A stretch of DNA of 15,359 nucleotides from Chroococcidiopsidaceae cyanobacterium CP_BM_RX_35. GTDB taxonomy: Bacteria; Cyanobacteriota; Cyanobacteriia; Cyanobacteriales; Chroococcidiopsidaceae. The DNA is taken from positions 1 to 15,359 of the forward strand of contig JAFAVL010000034.1 of NCBI GenBank assembly GCA_019242465.1, written 5' to 3'. The position numbers and the translations under genes were made by a program. This document shows, piece after piece, positions 1-7,658 of this stretch; the stretch's first letter is position 1, and each line of letters starts with the position of its first letter. The notes under the pieces were generated by a model, which searched no databases, was not told the origin of the DNA, and worked only from the letters and a program-made list of their open reading frames with translations.

Positions 1-189
1 CCTTTTCCAATGGCTCCAAAACACAGCAAAGTTAAGTTTCCACTCTGGACATTCCTGAAACAACCTCTGTTTAGTCCTACCAGCAAAGCAATTCTAAATC
101 CTTACCACTTTTGGTGTCTTTATAGAATAAAACTCCTAGAAGACTGCTTGACTAAAGAATGTGACTCCAAAGGTCGTCACTGTAGTTGA
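1..189 (+). CDS. Possible C-terminal part of an unrecognised protein (5' end outside or at the window edge)
   Basis: The first reading frame is open from base 1 to a TGA at 187-189, giving 62 codons. The peptide is rich in lysine and aromatic residues (for example a segment reading NPYHFWCLYRIKLLEDC) and looks protein-like rather than low-complexity. An internal ATG at 10-12 would give a 59-residue protein, but no Shine-Dalgarno sequence is visible before it, so the true start may lie upstream of the window. A 12-bp hairpin followed by four T lies 22 nt after the stop, as expected for the end of a + strand gene. I do not recognise the family, and no membrane segment or catalytic motif is visible. 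It could also be a chance open frame. Confidence 0.4.
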   Translation, partial: PFPMAPKHSKVKFPLWTFLKQPLFSPTSKAILNPYHFWCLYRIKLLEDCLTKECDSKGRHCS

Positions 190-211
190 CATTTACCTAA
201 ATTTCAAAGTT

Positions 212-255
212 AAAGCTCTTGGGAGTCTTTCCGTGTTTCGACCCCAAGAGCTTTT
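212..255 (+). terminator. Hairpin with short T-run (putative intrinsic terminator)
   Basis: AAAGCTCTTGGG at 212-223 is perfectly complementary to CCCAAGAGCTTT at 243-254, with a 19-nt loop, and the sequence continues to TTTT at 252-255. The position just after the stop at 189 fits a terminator for the gene entering from the left. The U-tract is short, so termination strength is uncertain. Confidence 0.55.
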
Positions 256-537
256 CCGTTCAAACTATTCCTCACACCTGTAGAGAGTGTAGAGCTTCTC
301 GACTAATGTGATGATTGCGTTGAGTGACACTTTTTTTATCGTCACACGAGTTATTGCTTAGGAGCGGTAACAACCCTCCCTTGAGCAGTTCGGTCATTGA
401 ATTGTGACTTAGCCAGAGTAGCTAGAGAGCAGGCAATTGGTAAACTAGGCGTTACAAAGATTTCGCGTACAAAACATCTGGGTGCTCTGTATGTTGTAGT
501 CCCTGCCCTTCCAACCCTTGCATAAGGAGTCAATCTT
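256..537. other. Intergenic leader upstream of the MOSC gene
   Basis: No gene, tRNA or repeat is recognisable here. The only clear element is the AAGGAG ribosome-binding site at 524-529, 8 nt before the ATG at 538. A promoter for the MOSC gene must lie here or further left, but I see no convincing -35/-10 pair. Confidence 0.5.
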
Positions 538-1329
538 ATGTCCTCAATTGGTGTGATCGACAGTATCTGGCGCTATCCCGTTAAAAGTATGTGTGGCGAG
601 ACGCTTAATGAGATCTTCGTTGCTTTCGCTGGTTTGATGGGCGATCGCCTGTACGGCATTATCAAAGGTGGCGGCAATCCAGGATTTCCCTGGTATACTG
701 CACGAGACCAAGAATCGCTTTTGCTGTACAAACCACGATATAAGAATTACAGCGTAACTTTGAAACCCAAAGACCTCGAAGCGGCACAAAAAATGGCACC
801 AGGAGTTAATCCTCTCTACCCAGACACTGACCAGTTTTCGGTTGAAGTAGAAACGCCCAAGGGCGATGTTTATAGTGTTGATAGTGAGGGTTTTCTAGAA
901 CACTTGAAAACCTTAACGGGTGACAGCACTCTAACACTGCACTTCACGCAAAAAAGCCAGTTTGATTGCCGACCGCTCTCCCTCTTTTCTCTACAAACGT
1001 TAGAACTGTTGACAAAAGAGCTAAATATGGAGATTGACAAACGACGGTTTCGAGCAAATTTTTATGTCAAGTGGAACGATGATAAACCCTCGCTCTATGA
1101 GAACAACTTGATTGGCAAGCGATTGAAGATCGGTGACATGCTAGAAATCATTGTGCTAGAGCGCGATCCTAGATGCAAAATGATTACCCTAGACCCAGAC
1201 ACCTCAGAAGCTAATCCCAAAATCATTAAGCATGTTGCTCAGTCACATGAGGGATATGCAGGGGTTTACGGAGCCGTTCTGGTTGAAGGTGTCGTCAAAA
1301 GCGGCGATCTAGTTGAGCTTCTAGCCTGA
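538..1329 (+). CDS. MOSC domain-containing protein (molybdenum cofactor-binding family, YcbX/mARC-like)
   Basis: This 263-residue protein has the layout of MOSC N-terminal beta-barrel plus MOSC domain proteins. The N-terminus (about residues 5-40) has the family-type start IWRYPVKSM followed by GLMGDRLYG. The middle holds an RPLSLFS stretch, and the C-terminal part contains DPRCKMI with Cys213, the position expected for the conserved MOSC cysteine, then GVYGAVLVEGVVKSGD. MOSC proteins bind molybdenum cofactor or a related sulfur-carrying ligand; YcbX and mARC relatives reduce N-hydroxylated compounds, but the substrate here cannot be read from sequence. There is no signal peptide. The ATG start is supported by AAGGAG 8 nt upstream. 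It is probably monocistronic: 174 bp and an imperfect hairpin separate it from glgC. Confidence 0.85.
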   Translation: MSSIGVIDSIWRYPVKSMCGETLNEIFVAFAGLMGDRLYGIIKGGGNPGFPWYTARDQESLLLYKPRYKNYSVTLKPKDLEAAQKMAPGVNPLYPDTDQFSVEVETPKGDVYSVDSEGFLEHLKTLTGDSTLTLHFTQKSQFDCRPLSLFSLQTLELLTKELNMEIDKRRFRANFYVKWNDDKPSLYENNLIGKRLKIGDMLEIIVLERDPRCKMITLDPDTSEANPKIIKHVAQSHEGYAGVYGAVLVEGVVKSGDLVELLA

Positions 1330-1330
1330 T

Positions 1331-1374
1331 AGCAGCAAAACGCTTCGAGTTAATCCTGATTAAGGGTTGTTGCT
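1331..1374 (+). terminator. Imperfect inverted repeat after the MOSC gene
   Basis: AGCAGCAA at 1331-1338 pairs with TTGTTGCT at 1367-1374 with one mismatch, and inside it TTAATC at 1350-1355 pairs with GATTAA at 1358-1363. It begins at the MOSC stop codon and could act in termination, but there is no T-run. Confidence 0.25.
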
Positions 1375-1503
1375 GAGAAGGTGACAATTCGAGTGTATAG
1401 CGCCTAACATTGCCACTTGTATTTCTGTCTTTCCCCCCTTGCCAAGTGCCCCATACAGTCCCACACTGGTTTTGGGAGTTGACTGGCAGTCGGGAGGTTT
1501 TTT

Positions 1504-2790
1504 GTGAAAAACGTATTAGGGATTATTCTTGGGGGCGGCGCGGGCACCCGCCTATATCCGCTGACTAAGCTACGAGCCAAACCAGCCGTACCACTAGCAG
1601 GCAAGTACCGTCTCATTGATATTCCCGTCAGTAATTGCATAAACTCAGAAATCTTCAAAATCTATGTTCTAACTCAATACAACTCGGCTTCCCTCAATCG
1701 CCATATTGCTCGCGCCTATAATTTTTCTGGCTTTACAGATGGGTTTGTGGAAGTGCTAGCTGCTCAGCAAACGGCAGAAAATCCTAACTGGTTCCAAGGT
1801 ACAGCTGATGCTGTGCGTCAGTACCTATGGCTAATGAAAGAATGGGAAGTGGAAGATTTCTTAATTCTTTCTGGAGACCATCTCTACCGGATGGACTATC
1901 GCCTATTTGTGCAGCGCCACCGCGACACCGGAGCTGATATCACTCTTTCTGTTGTTCCTGTCTCTGAGCGCCCTGCCTCCAGTTTTGGTCTAATGAAAAT
2001 TGATGGCGCTGGGCGCGTCATTAATTTCAGTGAAAAACCCAAAGGTGAGGCTTTACATAAGATGCGCGTCGATACTACCGTTTTGGGCCTAACACCTGAA
2101 CAGGCGGAACTCAAGCCATATATTGCCTCAATGGGTATCTATGTCTTTAAAAGAGATGTCTTGATTAAGCTATTGCAAGAATCAGAACAGCCTGATTTTG
2201 GGAAGGAGATTATTCCCGATGCGGCAGCTGACCACAACGTCCAAGCCTACCTATTTGATGATTATTGGGAAGACATTGGGACAATTGAGTCTTTCTATGA
2301 AGCGAACTTGGCTTTGACCAAGCAACCCCACCCACCTTTCAGCTTCTATGAAGAGAATGCCCCAATTTACACTCGCGCTCGTTACTTGCCTCCAAGTAAG
2401 CTCTTAGATTGCCAAGTGACAGAGTCAATTGTGGGGGAAGGATGTATCTTGAAAGAGTGTCGGATCTCTCATTCCGTACTAGGAATACGCTCACGCGTCG
2501 AGTCAGGCTGCGTGATTGAAGATTCCCTCCTCATGGGTTCTGACTACTACCAACCCTTTGCCGAACGTCAAGCTAGCTGGGAGAAAGGTACTGTTCCCTT
2601 AGGTATAGGTGCCGATAGCAGGATTCGTCGAGCAATTATCGATAAGAACGCCCACATTGGTCGTAACGTACAAATAATCAACAAAGATAGAATAGACGAA
2701 GCCGATCGTGAAAGTCAGGGCTTCTACATCCGTAGTGGCATTACTGTCATACTTAAGAATGCAGTGATTACAGATGGAACTATTATTTAG
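1504..2790 (+). CDS. glgC: Glucose-1-phosphate adenylyltransferase (ADP-glucose pyrophosphorylase)
   Basis: This enzyme makes ADP-glucose from ATP and glucose 1-phosphate, the committed step of glycogen synthesis. The 428-residue length matches cyanobacterial GlgC. The N-terminal nucleotidyltransferase domain begins with the ATP-binding [12 protein letters not shown] motif (residues 9-20) and [25 protein letters not shown], a DHLYRMDY metal/nucleotide-site motif and FSEKPKG follow. The C-terminal third is a left-handed beta-helix-like region. Lys381 and Lys418 (in ILKNAV) correspond to the two lysines shown in the Anabaena enzyme to bind the activator 3-phosphoglycerate, so allosteric control by 3-PGA/Pi is expected. 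The GTG start is supported by GGGAGG at 1492-1497, 6 nt upstream. A P-loop kinase gene starts 5 nt after the stop, suggesting one transcript. Confidence 0.97.
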   Translation: MKNVLGIILGGGAGTRLYPLTKLRAKPAVPLAGKYRLIDIPVSNCINSEIFKIYVLTQYNSASLNRHIARAYNFSGFTDGFVEVLAAQQTAENPNWFQGTADAVRQYLWLMKEWEVEDFLILSGDHLYRMDYRLFVQRHRDTGADITLSVVPVSERPASSFGLMKIDGAGRVINFSEKPKGEALHKMRVDTTVLGLTPEQAELKPYIASMGIYVFKRDVLIKLLQESEQPDFGKEIIPDAAADHNVQAYLFDDYWEDIGTIESFYEANLALTKQPHPPFSFYEENAPIYTRARYLPPSKLLDCQVTESIVGEGCILKECRISHSVLGIRSRVESGCVIEDSLLMGSDYYQPFAERQASWEKGTVPLGIGADSRIRRAIIDKNAHIGRNVQIINKDRIDEADRESQGFYIRSGITVILKNAVITDGTII

Positions 2791-2795
2791 GAGCG

Positions 2796-3308
2796 TTGGC
2801 TGAACTGATTTTGCTGATTGGGCTACCTGGTAGTGGCAAATCAACTCTGACGCAACAACTGCTAGCTGCCGAGCCACGGCGGCTGCTAATCTCTACTGAT
2901 GCGATCAGATGTCAATTGTTTGGAAACGAAGTCATCCAAGGACCTTGGTTTCTGATTGGGCGGGAAGTGCAGCGCCAATTTCAGCGCGCTGTTGAGCAAA
3001 TCACCCATACCTCAGCTTGTTCAGAGGCAATCTACGATGCCACCAATACCCAAAGGCGGCACCGCCGAGAGGTTATTGCCCTTGCTCGTCGTGCTGGATT
3101 TAGCTACATTACTGGGCTGTGGTTAGATATTCCAGTTTGGCTGTGTCTGGCACGAAATCGTAAGCGGACTCGCCAAGTCCCAGAAGATGTTATCTTCCGG
3201 ATGCATCGCCAACTCCGCGACGCCCCTCCGACTCCACAAGAGGGTTTAGACCGCCTCATCCGCTACGACTCAAAGGTAGCGGGAGTGGAACTCCCGCTGC
3301 TGCTTTGA
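2796..3308 (+). CDS. P-loop kinase/ATPase of the polynucleotide-kinase-like family
   Basis: This 170-residue protein has a Walker A motif GLPGSGKST at residues 9-17. It continues with STDAIR, a DATNT motif and the family-typical segment RNRKRTRQVPEDVIFRM followed by EGLDRL near the C-terminus. This layout matches small predicted kinases related to the kinase half of T4 polynucleotide kinase; their substrate (RNA, DNA or a small molecule) is generally unknown. It is soluble, with no extra domain. The assigned start is TTG at 2796; no in-frame ATG lies nearby, and the AGGAG overlapping the glgC stop is only 2 nt before it. Translation may therefore be coupled to glgC. The tight spacing points to co-transcription with glgC, but a role in glycogen metabolism is inference. 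Confidence 0.8.
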   Translation: MAELILLIGLPGSGKSTLTQQLLAAEPRRLLISTDAIRCQLFGNEVIQGPWFLIGREVQRQFQRAVEQITHTSACSEAIYDATNTQRRHRREVIALARRAGFSYITGLWLDIPVWLCLARNRKRTRQVPEDVIFRMHRQLRDAPPTPQEGLDRLIRYDSKVAGVELPLLL

Positions 3309-3503
3309 GCCAGCTCAACTGGCATCAGTACGGAAATTGCGATCGCGCTTTGAGCAAGAACCGAACTAGCCCCTATTTGAGCGTTTGATAGGTTATGGTC
3401 AGAGTCAGTCCGACTTAAACTATGCCGAACTTGGTATCGCCCTGCCAAGAGAGTTTGCATCTTGAGGAAAAACCTAATTGAAATCTTTAGAGGAGGAAAG
3501 TTA

Positions 3504-4523
3504 ATGGCTGCAACTGACTTTAAAGACTATTACGCTATTTTAGGGGTCAGTAAAACCGCCAATCTGGATGAGATTAAAAAGGAATATCGCCGACTAGCAC
3601 GGAAGTATCACCCAGACATGAATCCTGGAAACAAACAAGCTGAAACTCGCTTTAAGGAAGTGAGCGAAGCTTATGAAGTGTTATCAGATCCAGAGAAGCG
3701 ACAAAAGTATGACCAATTTGGTCAGTACTGGAAACAAGTTGGTCAAGGGTGGCCGTCGGGTGGCGGTGCCAACGCGGGTTTCGACAATATTGAGTTCGGT
3801 AAGTACAACAGTTTTGATGATTTCATCAATGAACTTTTAGGTCGCTTTGGTGGTCCTAGTGCTGGGGCTACTGGCAATGGACGACGACAGAGTTATACAT
3901 ACCGCACTTCTACCAGTGGTCCAACTGGATTTAGTGGTTTTGATGACTTCAGCGGTTTCGCTGGTGCCGAGCGGGCAGCAAGCTCCATCCCTGATAGTGA
4001 AGCGGCTATTTCTCTGAGTTTTGCTGAGGCGTTTGGGGGTGTGCAGAAGCGAATAAATTTAGGCACGGAAGTCATTGATGTCAACATTCCTCGTGGGGTG
4101 AAGCCGGGTGGTCGCGTCCGTATCCGGGGGAAAGGTCGACTTAACCCTTACACTCAACAACGGGGCGATTTGTACTTAAAGGCAGAAATCTCACCTCACG
4201 CGTTCTTCCAATTCGAGGGAGATAACATCGTCTGTGAAGTGCCAATTGCGCCGGATGAAGCTGTTTTAGGAGCCTTAATTGAGGTCCCAACACCGGATGG
4301 CATGGTCAACATTAACATTCCTGCTGGTATTCGCTCTGGGCAATCACTAAGACTGCGCGGTAAAGGTTGGCCTCTACCTAAAGGTGGGCGCAGCGATCAG
4401 TTAGTGAAGGTTGCCATTGTACCACCGAAAACTCTCAGCCAAGACGAGCGAGAATGCTACGAAAAAATCCGTGCTATCCGTAGCTCCAATCCTCGCAGTC
4501 ACTTGCAACAGGTTAAGCTCTAA
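3504..4523 (+). CDS. dnaJ: J-domain co-chaperone without zinc finger (CbpA-type DnaJ)
   Basis: This 339-residue protein stimulates the ATPase of a DnaK/Hsp70 partner and delivers substrates to it. The J-domain occupies about residues 8-73, with the essential HPD at 36-38 and the downstream [10 protein letters not shown] Gly/Phe/Ser-rich linker follows (about 80-160). The C-terminal substrate-binding region carries [16 protein letters not shown] and the repeated form [16 protein letters not shown]. The CxxCxGxG zinc-finger repeats of class I DnaJ are absent, so it is class II (CbpA/DnaJ1-like). The ATG at 3504 is chosen because AGAGGAGG lies just upstream; the frame is open further 5' to a TTG at 3462, but that would place the ribosome-binding site inside the gene. 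It stands alone here, with no dnaK or grpE adjacent. Confidence 0.93.
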   Translation: MAATDFKDYYAILGVSKTANLDEIKKEYRRLARKYHPDMNPGNKQAETRFKEVSEAYEVLSDPEKRQKYDQFGQYWKQVGQGWPSGGGANAGFDNIEFGKYNSFDDFINELLGRFGGPSAGATGNGRRQSYTYRTSTSGPTGFSGFDDFSGFAGAERAASSIPDSEAAISLSFAEAFGGVQKRINLGTEVIDVNIPRGVKPGGRVRIRGKGRLNPYTQQRGDLYLKAEISPHAFFQFEGDNIVCEVPIAPDEAVLGALIEVPTPDGMVNINIPAGIRSGQSLRLRGKGWPLPKGGRSDQLVKVAIVPPKTLSQDERECYEKIRAIRSSNPRSHLQQVKL

Positions 4524-4593
4524 ATTTTGGATTTTGGACCCAAGGGTTTGTGTTTCTCTTGCAAAAGACGCTGCTTTGAACGTGATCGCTTGC

Positions 4594-4635
4594 GACTTGG
4601 ATGAGCGGATTTGATCCAAGTCTAGAATCCAAGTT
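4594..4635. terminator. Inverted repeat between convergent dnaJ and redoxin genes
   Basis: GACTTGGAT at 4594-4602 pairs perfectly with ATCCAAGTC at 4614-4622 across an 11-nt loop. A second near-copy of the right arm, ATCCAAGTT at 4627-4635, follows after TAGA and runs into the stop codon of the - strand redoxin gene. It sits between two convergent genes, as a bidirectional terminator would, but lacks a clear T-run on either strand. Confidence 0.4.
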
Positions 4636-5171
4636 CAGCTGATAGCACCTAGCAGAGTCTCAATGCTGGCGTTATTGGACAGAAAAGAAAATAGATGTTT
4701 GTAGCGAAGTTTGCCCTCACTATCTAACACGAACTGGGCGGGTAGAGGTGCTCCTAATGCTTGACCTATATTGTATGCATGGAAGACACGGCATTTAGGG
4801 TCACTGAGCAAGGGCATTTTTAGCCTCAAGTCATTAACGACTATTTGACTCTGCCGTCCGTCAGTACTCGTAATCATCAAAACTTCTACACCTCGACTGA
4901 CAAATTGTTCGTAGCTTTCATTCAAAGCTTTGATATGAGGAAAGCACAGAGGGCAGTACTGCTTCTCGGTAAAAATTCGAGTAAAAGCGAGGATGACTGG
5001 TTGCTTCCCCTGATAATTTGATAACTTTACTACCTGACCGTTGGTAATATCTGGCAGTTGAAAGTTTGGCGTCGAGTCTCCCAACTGCAAGTCATTGGCA
5101 GCTGGGATAGGCAAAAGATTGCGGAAGAAGCGCTCATTCAACAAACCACTAAAATCGTTGGAGGTTAGCAT
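4635..5171 (-). CDS. Peroxiredoxin-like (AhpC/TSA-type redoxin) protein with CPLC motif
   Basis: This 178-residue protein has a thioredoxin fold of the AhpC/TSA class. A short N-terminal extension leads into LGDSTPNFQLPD, then VILAFTRIF and the active-site region with C73-P-L-C76. The CxxC spacing is unlike the single peroxidatic cysteine of typical Prx (TxxCP) and more like a thioredoxin-type or atypical redoxin site. The C-terminal part keeps the fold (LLSDPKCRVFHAYNIG, then FVLDSEGKLRYKHLF). There is no signal peptide. It probably reduces peroxides or protein disulfides in the cytosol, but the reaction is not settled by sequence. It lies 89 bp downstream of the 2-Cys Prx gene on the same strand, with a hairpin between them, so it may have its own promoter. 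No clear Shine-Dalgarno precedes its ATG. Confidence 0.8.
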   Translation of the reverse strand: MLTSNDFSGLLNERFFRNLLPIPAANDLQLGDSTPNFQLPDITNGQVVKLSNYQGKQPVILAFTRIFTEKQYCPLCFPHIKALNESYEQFVSRGVEVLMITSTDGRQSQIVVNDLRLKMPLLSDPKCRVFHAYNIGQALGAPLPAQFVLDSEGKLRYKHLFSFLSNNASIETLLGAIS

Positions 5172-5202
5172 AGAGCGTTGGTTTTGTTTTGTTTCAGTTT
5201 AG

Positions 5203-5250
5203 AAAAAGCGCTAGGGCTAGTCATGATTCACCATTTACTAGCCCTATTTT
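5203..5250 (-). terminator. Hairpin terminator after the 2-Cys peroxiredoxin gene
   Basis: TAGGGCTAGT at 5212-5221 pairs perfectly with ACTAGCCCTA at 5237-5246 (10-bp stem, 15-nt loop). Read on the - strand, the stem is followed by AGCGC and then a run of five T (A-run at 5203-5207 on +). It lies just after the stop of the upstream Prx gene, so it likely ends or attenuates that transcript before the second redoxin gene. Confidence 0.6.
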
Positions 5251-5260
5251 CGGCTTTACT

Positions 5261-5872
5261 TTAGACGCTGGCAAAGAAGACTTTCGACTTCACTGGGTCA
5301 GGGTTCATCGTCTTATCACCCGGTTGCCAGCCAGCGGGGCAGACTTCATCGGGGTGAGCCTGAACATATTGGATCGCTTTCAGCGTTCTCAAGGTTTCCT
5401 CAACACTGCGCCCAAAGGACAGGTTGTTGATGGTTGCGTGCTGAATAATGCCATCCTTATCGATGATGAACAGCCCTCGCAGGGCAACACCAGCTTCTGG
5501 ATCGAGAACATTGTATGCAGCGCTAATTTCTTTCCTGATATCGGAAACTAGGGGATAGTTAAGGTCGCCGACACCACCCGACTTGCGATCACTCTGAATC
5601 CAGGCAAGGTGAGAAAATTCACTATCAACGGAGACGCCGAGGATTTCAGTGTTAATTGGCTTAAATTCTTCGTAGCGATCACTGAAAGCGATGATCTCAG
5701 TTGGGCAAACAAAGGTAAAGTCTAGTGGATAGAAGAACAGAACGACGTACTTGCCGCGATAGTCGGACAGTTTGATGGTTTTGAATTCCTGGTCAACCAC
5801 AGCTGTTGCTGTGAAGTCAGGGGCTGGTTGACCAACGCGGAGGCATCCTTCTGCTGCGTAAGTTAGAGACAT
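5261..5872 (-). CDS. Typical 2-Cys peroxiredoxin
   Basis: This 203-residue enzyme is a thiol peroxidase that reduces hydrogen peroxide and alkyl hydroperoxides and is then re-reduced by thioredoxin or NTRC. The peroxidatic Cys56 lies in FTFVCPTE, and the resolving Cys178 in DEVCPAGW near the C-terminus. The GGVG loop (after DRKS) and a C-terminal helix ending KSKVFFASV match cyanobacterial and plastid 2-Cys Prx. These features are near the GGLG/YF motifs tied to overoxidation sensitivity, although the tyrosine is replaced by Phe here. An additional Cys10 is present. The ATG start has AAGGAG on the - strand at 5882-5887, 9 nt upstream. An HLR1-like site about 90 nt upstream suggests control by the redox/high-light regulator RpaB. 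Confidence 0.95.
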   Translation of the reverse strand: MSLTYAAEGCLRVGQPAPDFTATAVVDQEFKTIKLSDYRGKYVVLFFYPLDFTFVCPTEIIAFSDRYEEFKPINTEILGVSVDSEFSHLAWIQSDRKSGGVGDLNYPLVSDIRKEISAAYNVLDPEAGVALRGLFIIDKDGIIQHATINNLSFGRSVEETLRTLKAIQYVQAHPDEVCPAGWQPGDKTMNPDPVKSKVFFASV

Positions 5873-5958
5873 TAACTGTTTCTCCTTAAGTTAGATGTTA
5901 TGCACAACTGCTATGCCAGGGGTACCATTTGGATTGCCCACGCACGCAATAACTGTTG

Positions 5959-5976
5959 GTTACGAACTGTTACAAC
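5959..5976 (+). promoter_or_regulatory. HLR1-like direct repeat (putative RpaB site) upstream of 2-Cys Prx
   Basis: The sequence GTTACGAA-CT-GTTACAAC follows the HLR1 consensus, two (G/T)TTACA(T/A)(T/A) repeats separated by 2 nt, with one mismatch in each half. On the Prx coding strand it lies directly downstream of a -10-like TATGAT/TATAGT stretch (about 5977-5985), where a bound regulator would block transcription. The orientation is reversed relative to the gene, which lowers confidence. Confidence 0.45.
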
Positions 5977-6050
5977 TATATCATAGTCATAACGATTTTG
6001 ATCTTGTAGGAGCGCGTTGCTACTACCTCTGGCAAACCGTTAAATGGCAA

Positions 6051-7448
6051 CTACGCAGCTTCCCCACCAACTACCACATTACGAATCCGCAGACTCGGAC
6101 CACCACAACCAACAGGTAAGCCGTTTTGTCCCCCCTTACCACAACCACCGGATTCATCCCAATAGAAGTCATCACCAATCGCTTCAATATCAGCTAGAGT
6201 TTGGAAGACATTACCGGAAAGGGTAACATCTCGGACTGGTTCAGCAATTTGCCCATTGCGAATCATCCAGGCTTCTGCGGCTGAGAAGGTGAACATTTCC
6301 CCATTCGTCATTCCTCCTAGCCAATTGCGGGCATAAACCCCTTCTTTGATATCGGTAAATAGGTCGGATACAGGTGTTGTCCCTGGAGCAATCCAAGTAT
6401 TTGTCATGCGGACAATCGGGGCGTAGTGGTAGTTGAGACAACGAGCATTACCTGTCGGCGCTTCTCCCAATCTCCCAGCAGTTTCGCGAGAGTGGAGGCG
6501 TCCTACCAAAATGCCATCTTTTATAAGTTGGGTTGTGGTGGCGGGTGTACCTTCATCGTCGTAGAAGTAGCTACCACGATGACCCTCAAGAGCAGCACCA
6601 TCAAATATCTGCAGTTCTTTTGGACCAAACCGACGACCGATGCTCATCACTTCCAGCAGTTCTGGGTTTTCATATGCCATATCTGCTTCCGATAGATGGC
6701 CAAAGGCTTCGTGGACAAATAAACCGCTGAGAATTGGGTCTATAACCACACTGTAAGTATTACCTTTAACTGAGGGCAGAGATAAGGCAGCCACAGCTCT
6801 ATGAGCAGCACTGCGGACTTGTTCATCTAAACCAGTTAAATCTTCATAGGCTGTGCGGGAGCCAGTGGTTTCTCGTCCAGTTTGAACCGTGTCGCCATTT
6901 CTTGCAGTCGCAGCAAAGCGCATTTCTAAGTCCATCCAAGACTGCTCAATGAGCGTACCTTCTGAACTTGCAAGGATAACTCGTTGAACACTGTCACCAT
7001 AACGCACGGAGGTTGTGGTAATTCGAGCATCAACGCTCTTCAGGATTTCCGTGTAACGGTCGCATAGTTCCTTTTTCCGCGCTAGAGAAATTTGGCGAGG
7101 ATCGCTACCAGTCAAAGGTATCTGACAGCTTGCCTGTACCGCCTCTATCGGAGCGAGTTGAGTTTCTTCGTCGCCAACTATTTTCGAGGCTGCGATCGCT
7201 TCTTCTATCCGTTCGGTAATAGTCGATAGCTGGTTAAAACTGCTCAATCCCCAACCGCCTTGATGACAGACTCGAATTTGTCCGCCGATCGAGATGCCCT
7301 CGCTGAGGGTTTCTACCTTATCGCCACGCAACAAGATATCAGTCCCTTCAGCTTCTTCGAGTCGAATGACCAAATAGTCTACTTGGGAGCCATAACGGGA
7401 GATGAGGTCAGAAAGTAAGTTTTTGGCGTCAGCCAGTAATGTCGGCAT
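6051..7448 (-). CDS. tldD: TldD-type metalloprotease
   Basis: This 465-residue protein is one subunit type of the TldD/TldE (PmbA) zinc metallopeptidase, which in other bacteria degrades unfolded peptides and processes modified peptides such as microcin B17 and antitoxin CcdA. The metal-binding HExxxH motif is seen as HEAFGH (His246, Glu247, His251) followed by LSEAD. A conserved cysteine near the C-terminus in VGCGGPSLRI is the likely third ligand. The N-terminal domain carries LLRGDKVETLSEGISIGG. The motif-bearing chain is TldD; TldE lacks it. I chose ATG at 7448 because the chain then starts MPTLLADAKNLL; a TTG at 7487 would add 13 residues with low-complexity serine/leucine character. No tldE neighbours it. 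It is divergent from the MFS gene. Confidence 0.92.
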   Translation of the reverse strand: MPTLLADAKNLLSDLISRYGSQVDYLVIRLEEAEGTDILLRGDKVETLSEGISIGGQIRVCHQGGWGLSSFNQLSTITERIEEAIAASKIVGDEETQLAPIEAVQASCQIPLTGSDPRQISLARKKELCDRYTEILKSVDARITTTSVRYGDSVQRVILASSEGTLIEQSWMDLEMRFAATARNGDTVQTGRETTGSRTAYEDLTGLDEQVRSAAHRAVAALSLPSVKGNTYSVVIDPILSGLFVHEAFGHLSEADMAYENPELLEVMSIGRRFGPKELQIFDGAALEGHRGSYFYDDEGTPATTTQLIKDGILVGRLHSRETAGRLGEAPTGNARCLNYHYAPIVRMTNTWIAPGTTPVSDLFTDIKEGVYARNWLGGMTNGEMFTFSAAEAWMIRNGQIAEPVRDVTLSGNVFQTLADIEAIGDDFYWDESGGCGKGGQNGLPVGCGGPSLRIRNVVVGGEAA

Positions 7449-7561
7449 GGGAGGCAGCAACAATGACGAACTGCCTTTATTTTGCAATTAATCTGCCCGT
7501 CTGTCGCATTTTGGTTTAGAGAACCTTTGAAGGTGCCTCTATTTATTATCATCTTTTAGAC

Positions 7562-7586
7562 CAAGCTAGGGCGATCGCCCTGCTTG
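7562..7586. promoter_or_regulatory. Near-perfect palindrome in the tldD/MFS divergent intergenic
   Basis: AGGGCGATCGCCCT at 7568-7581 is a perfect 14-nt palindrome centred on a HIP1 octamer. It is flanked by CAAGC (7562-7566) and GCTTG (7582-7586), which extend the symmetry with a one-base bulge. It could be an operator or a hairpin, but HIP1 is abundant in cyanobacterial genomes and its role here is uncertain. Confidence 0.3.
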
Positions 7587-7658
7587 TTGCTAAGCTGTAC
7601 AATCGTTCTTCATCTGGAGTTGTAGCTCTAGACATTCATTCGATTTAGAGAAGCTACT

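Noticed and set aside
256..310. Possible Yfr1 small RNA, because TTCCTCACAC resembles the Yfr1 core motif
   Set aside because: The motif has a mismatch to the conserved core and no terminator hairpin with a T-run follows it, as Yfr1 requires.
450..466. NtcA-like or HLR1-like element in the MOSC leader
   Set aside because: GTA and TAC are 10 nt apart rather than 8, and only one half-site of an HLR1 repeat is present.
351..533. 60-residue open frame on the - strand
   Set aside because: It begins with a TTG over the MOSC ribosome-binding site, has no ribosome-binding site of its own, and its composition is not protein-like.
3309..3323. Small GCCAG/CTGGC hairpin after the kinase gene as a terminator
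   Set aside because: The stem is only 5 bp and no T-run follows.
3462..3503. Longer DnaJ start at TTG 3462
   Set aside because: A strong AGGAGG ribosome-binding site lies inside this extension directly before the ATG at 3504, where the J-domain begins normally.
4411..4614. 67-residue + strand frame overlapping the dnaJ end
   Set aside because: It lies mostly inside dnaJ in another frame, with no ribosome-binding site or recognisable motif.
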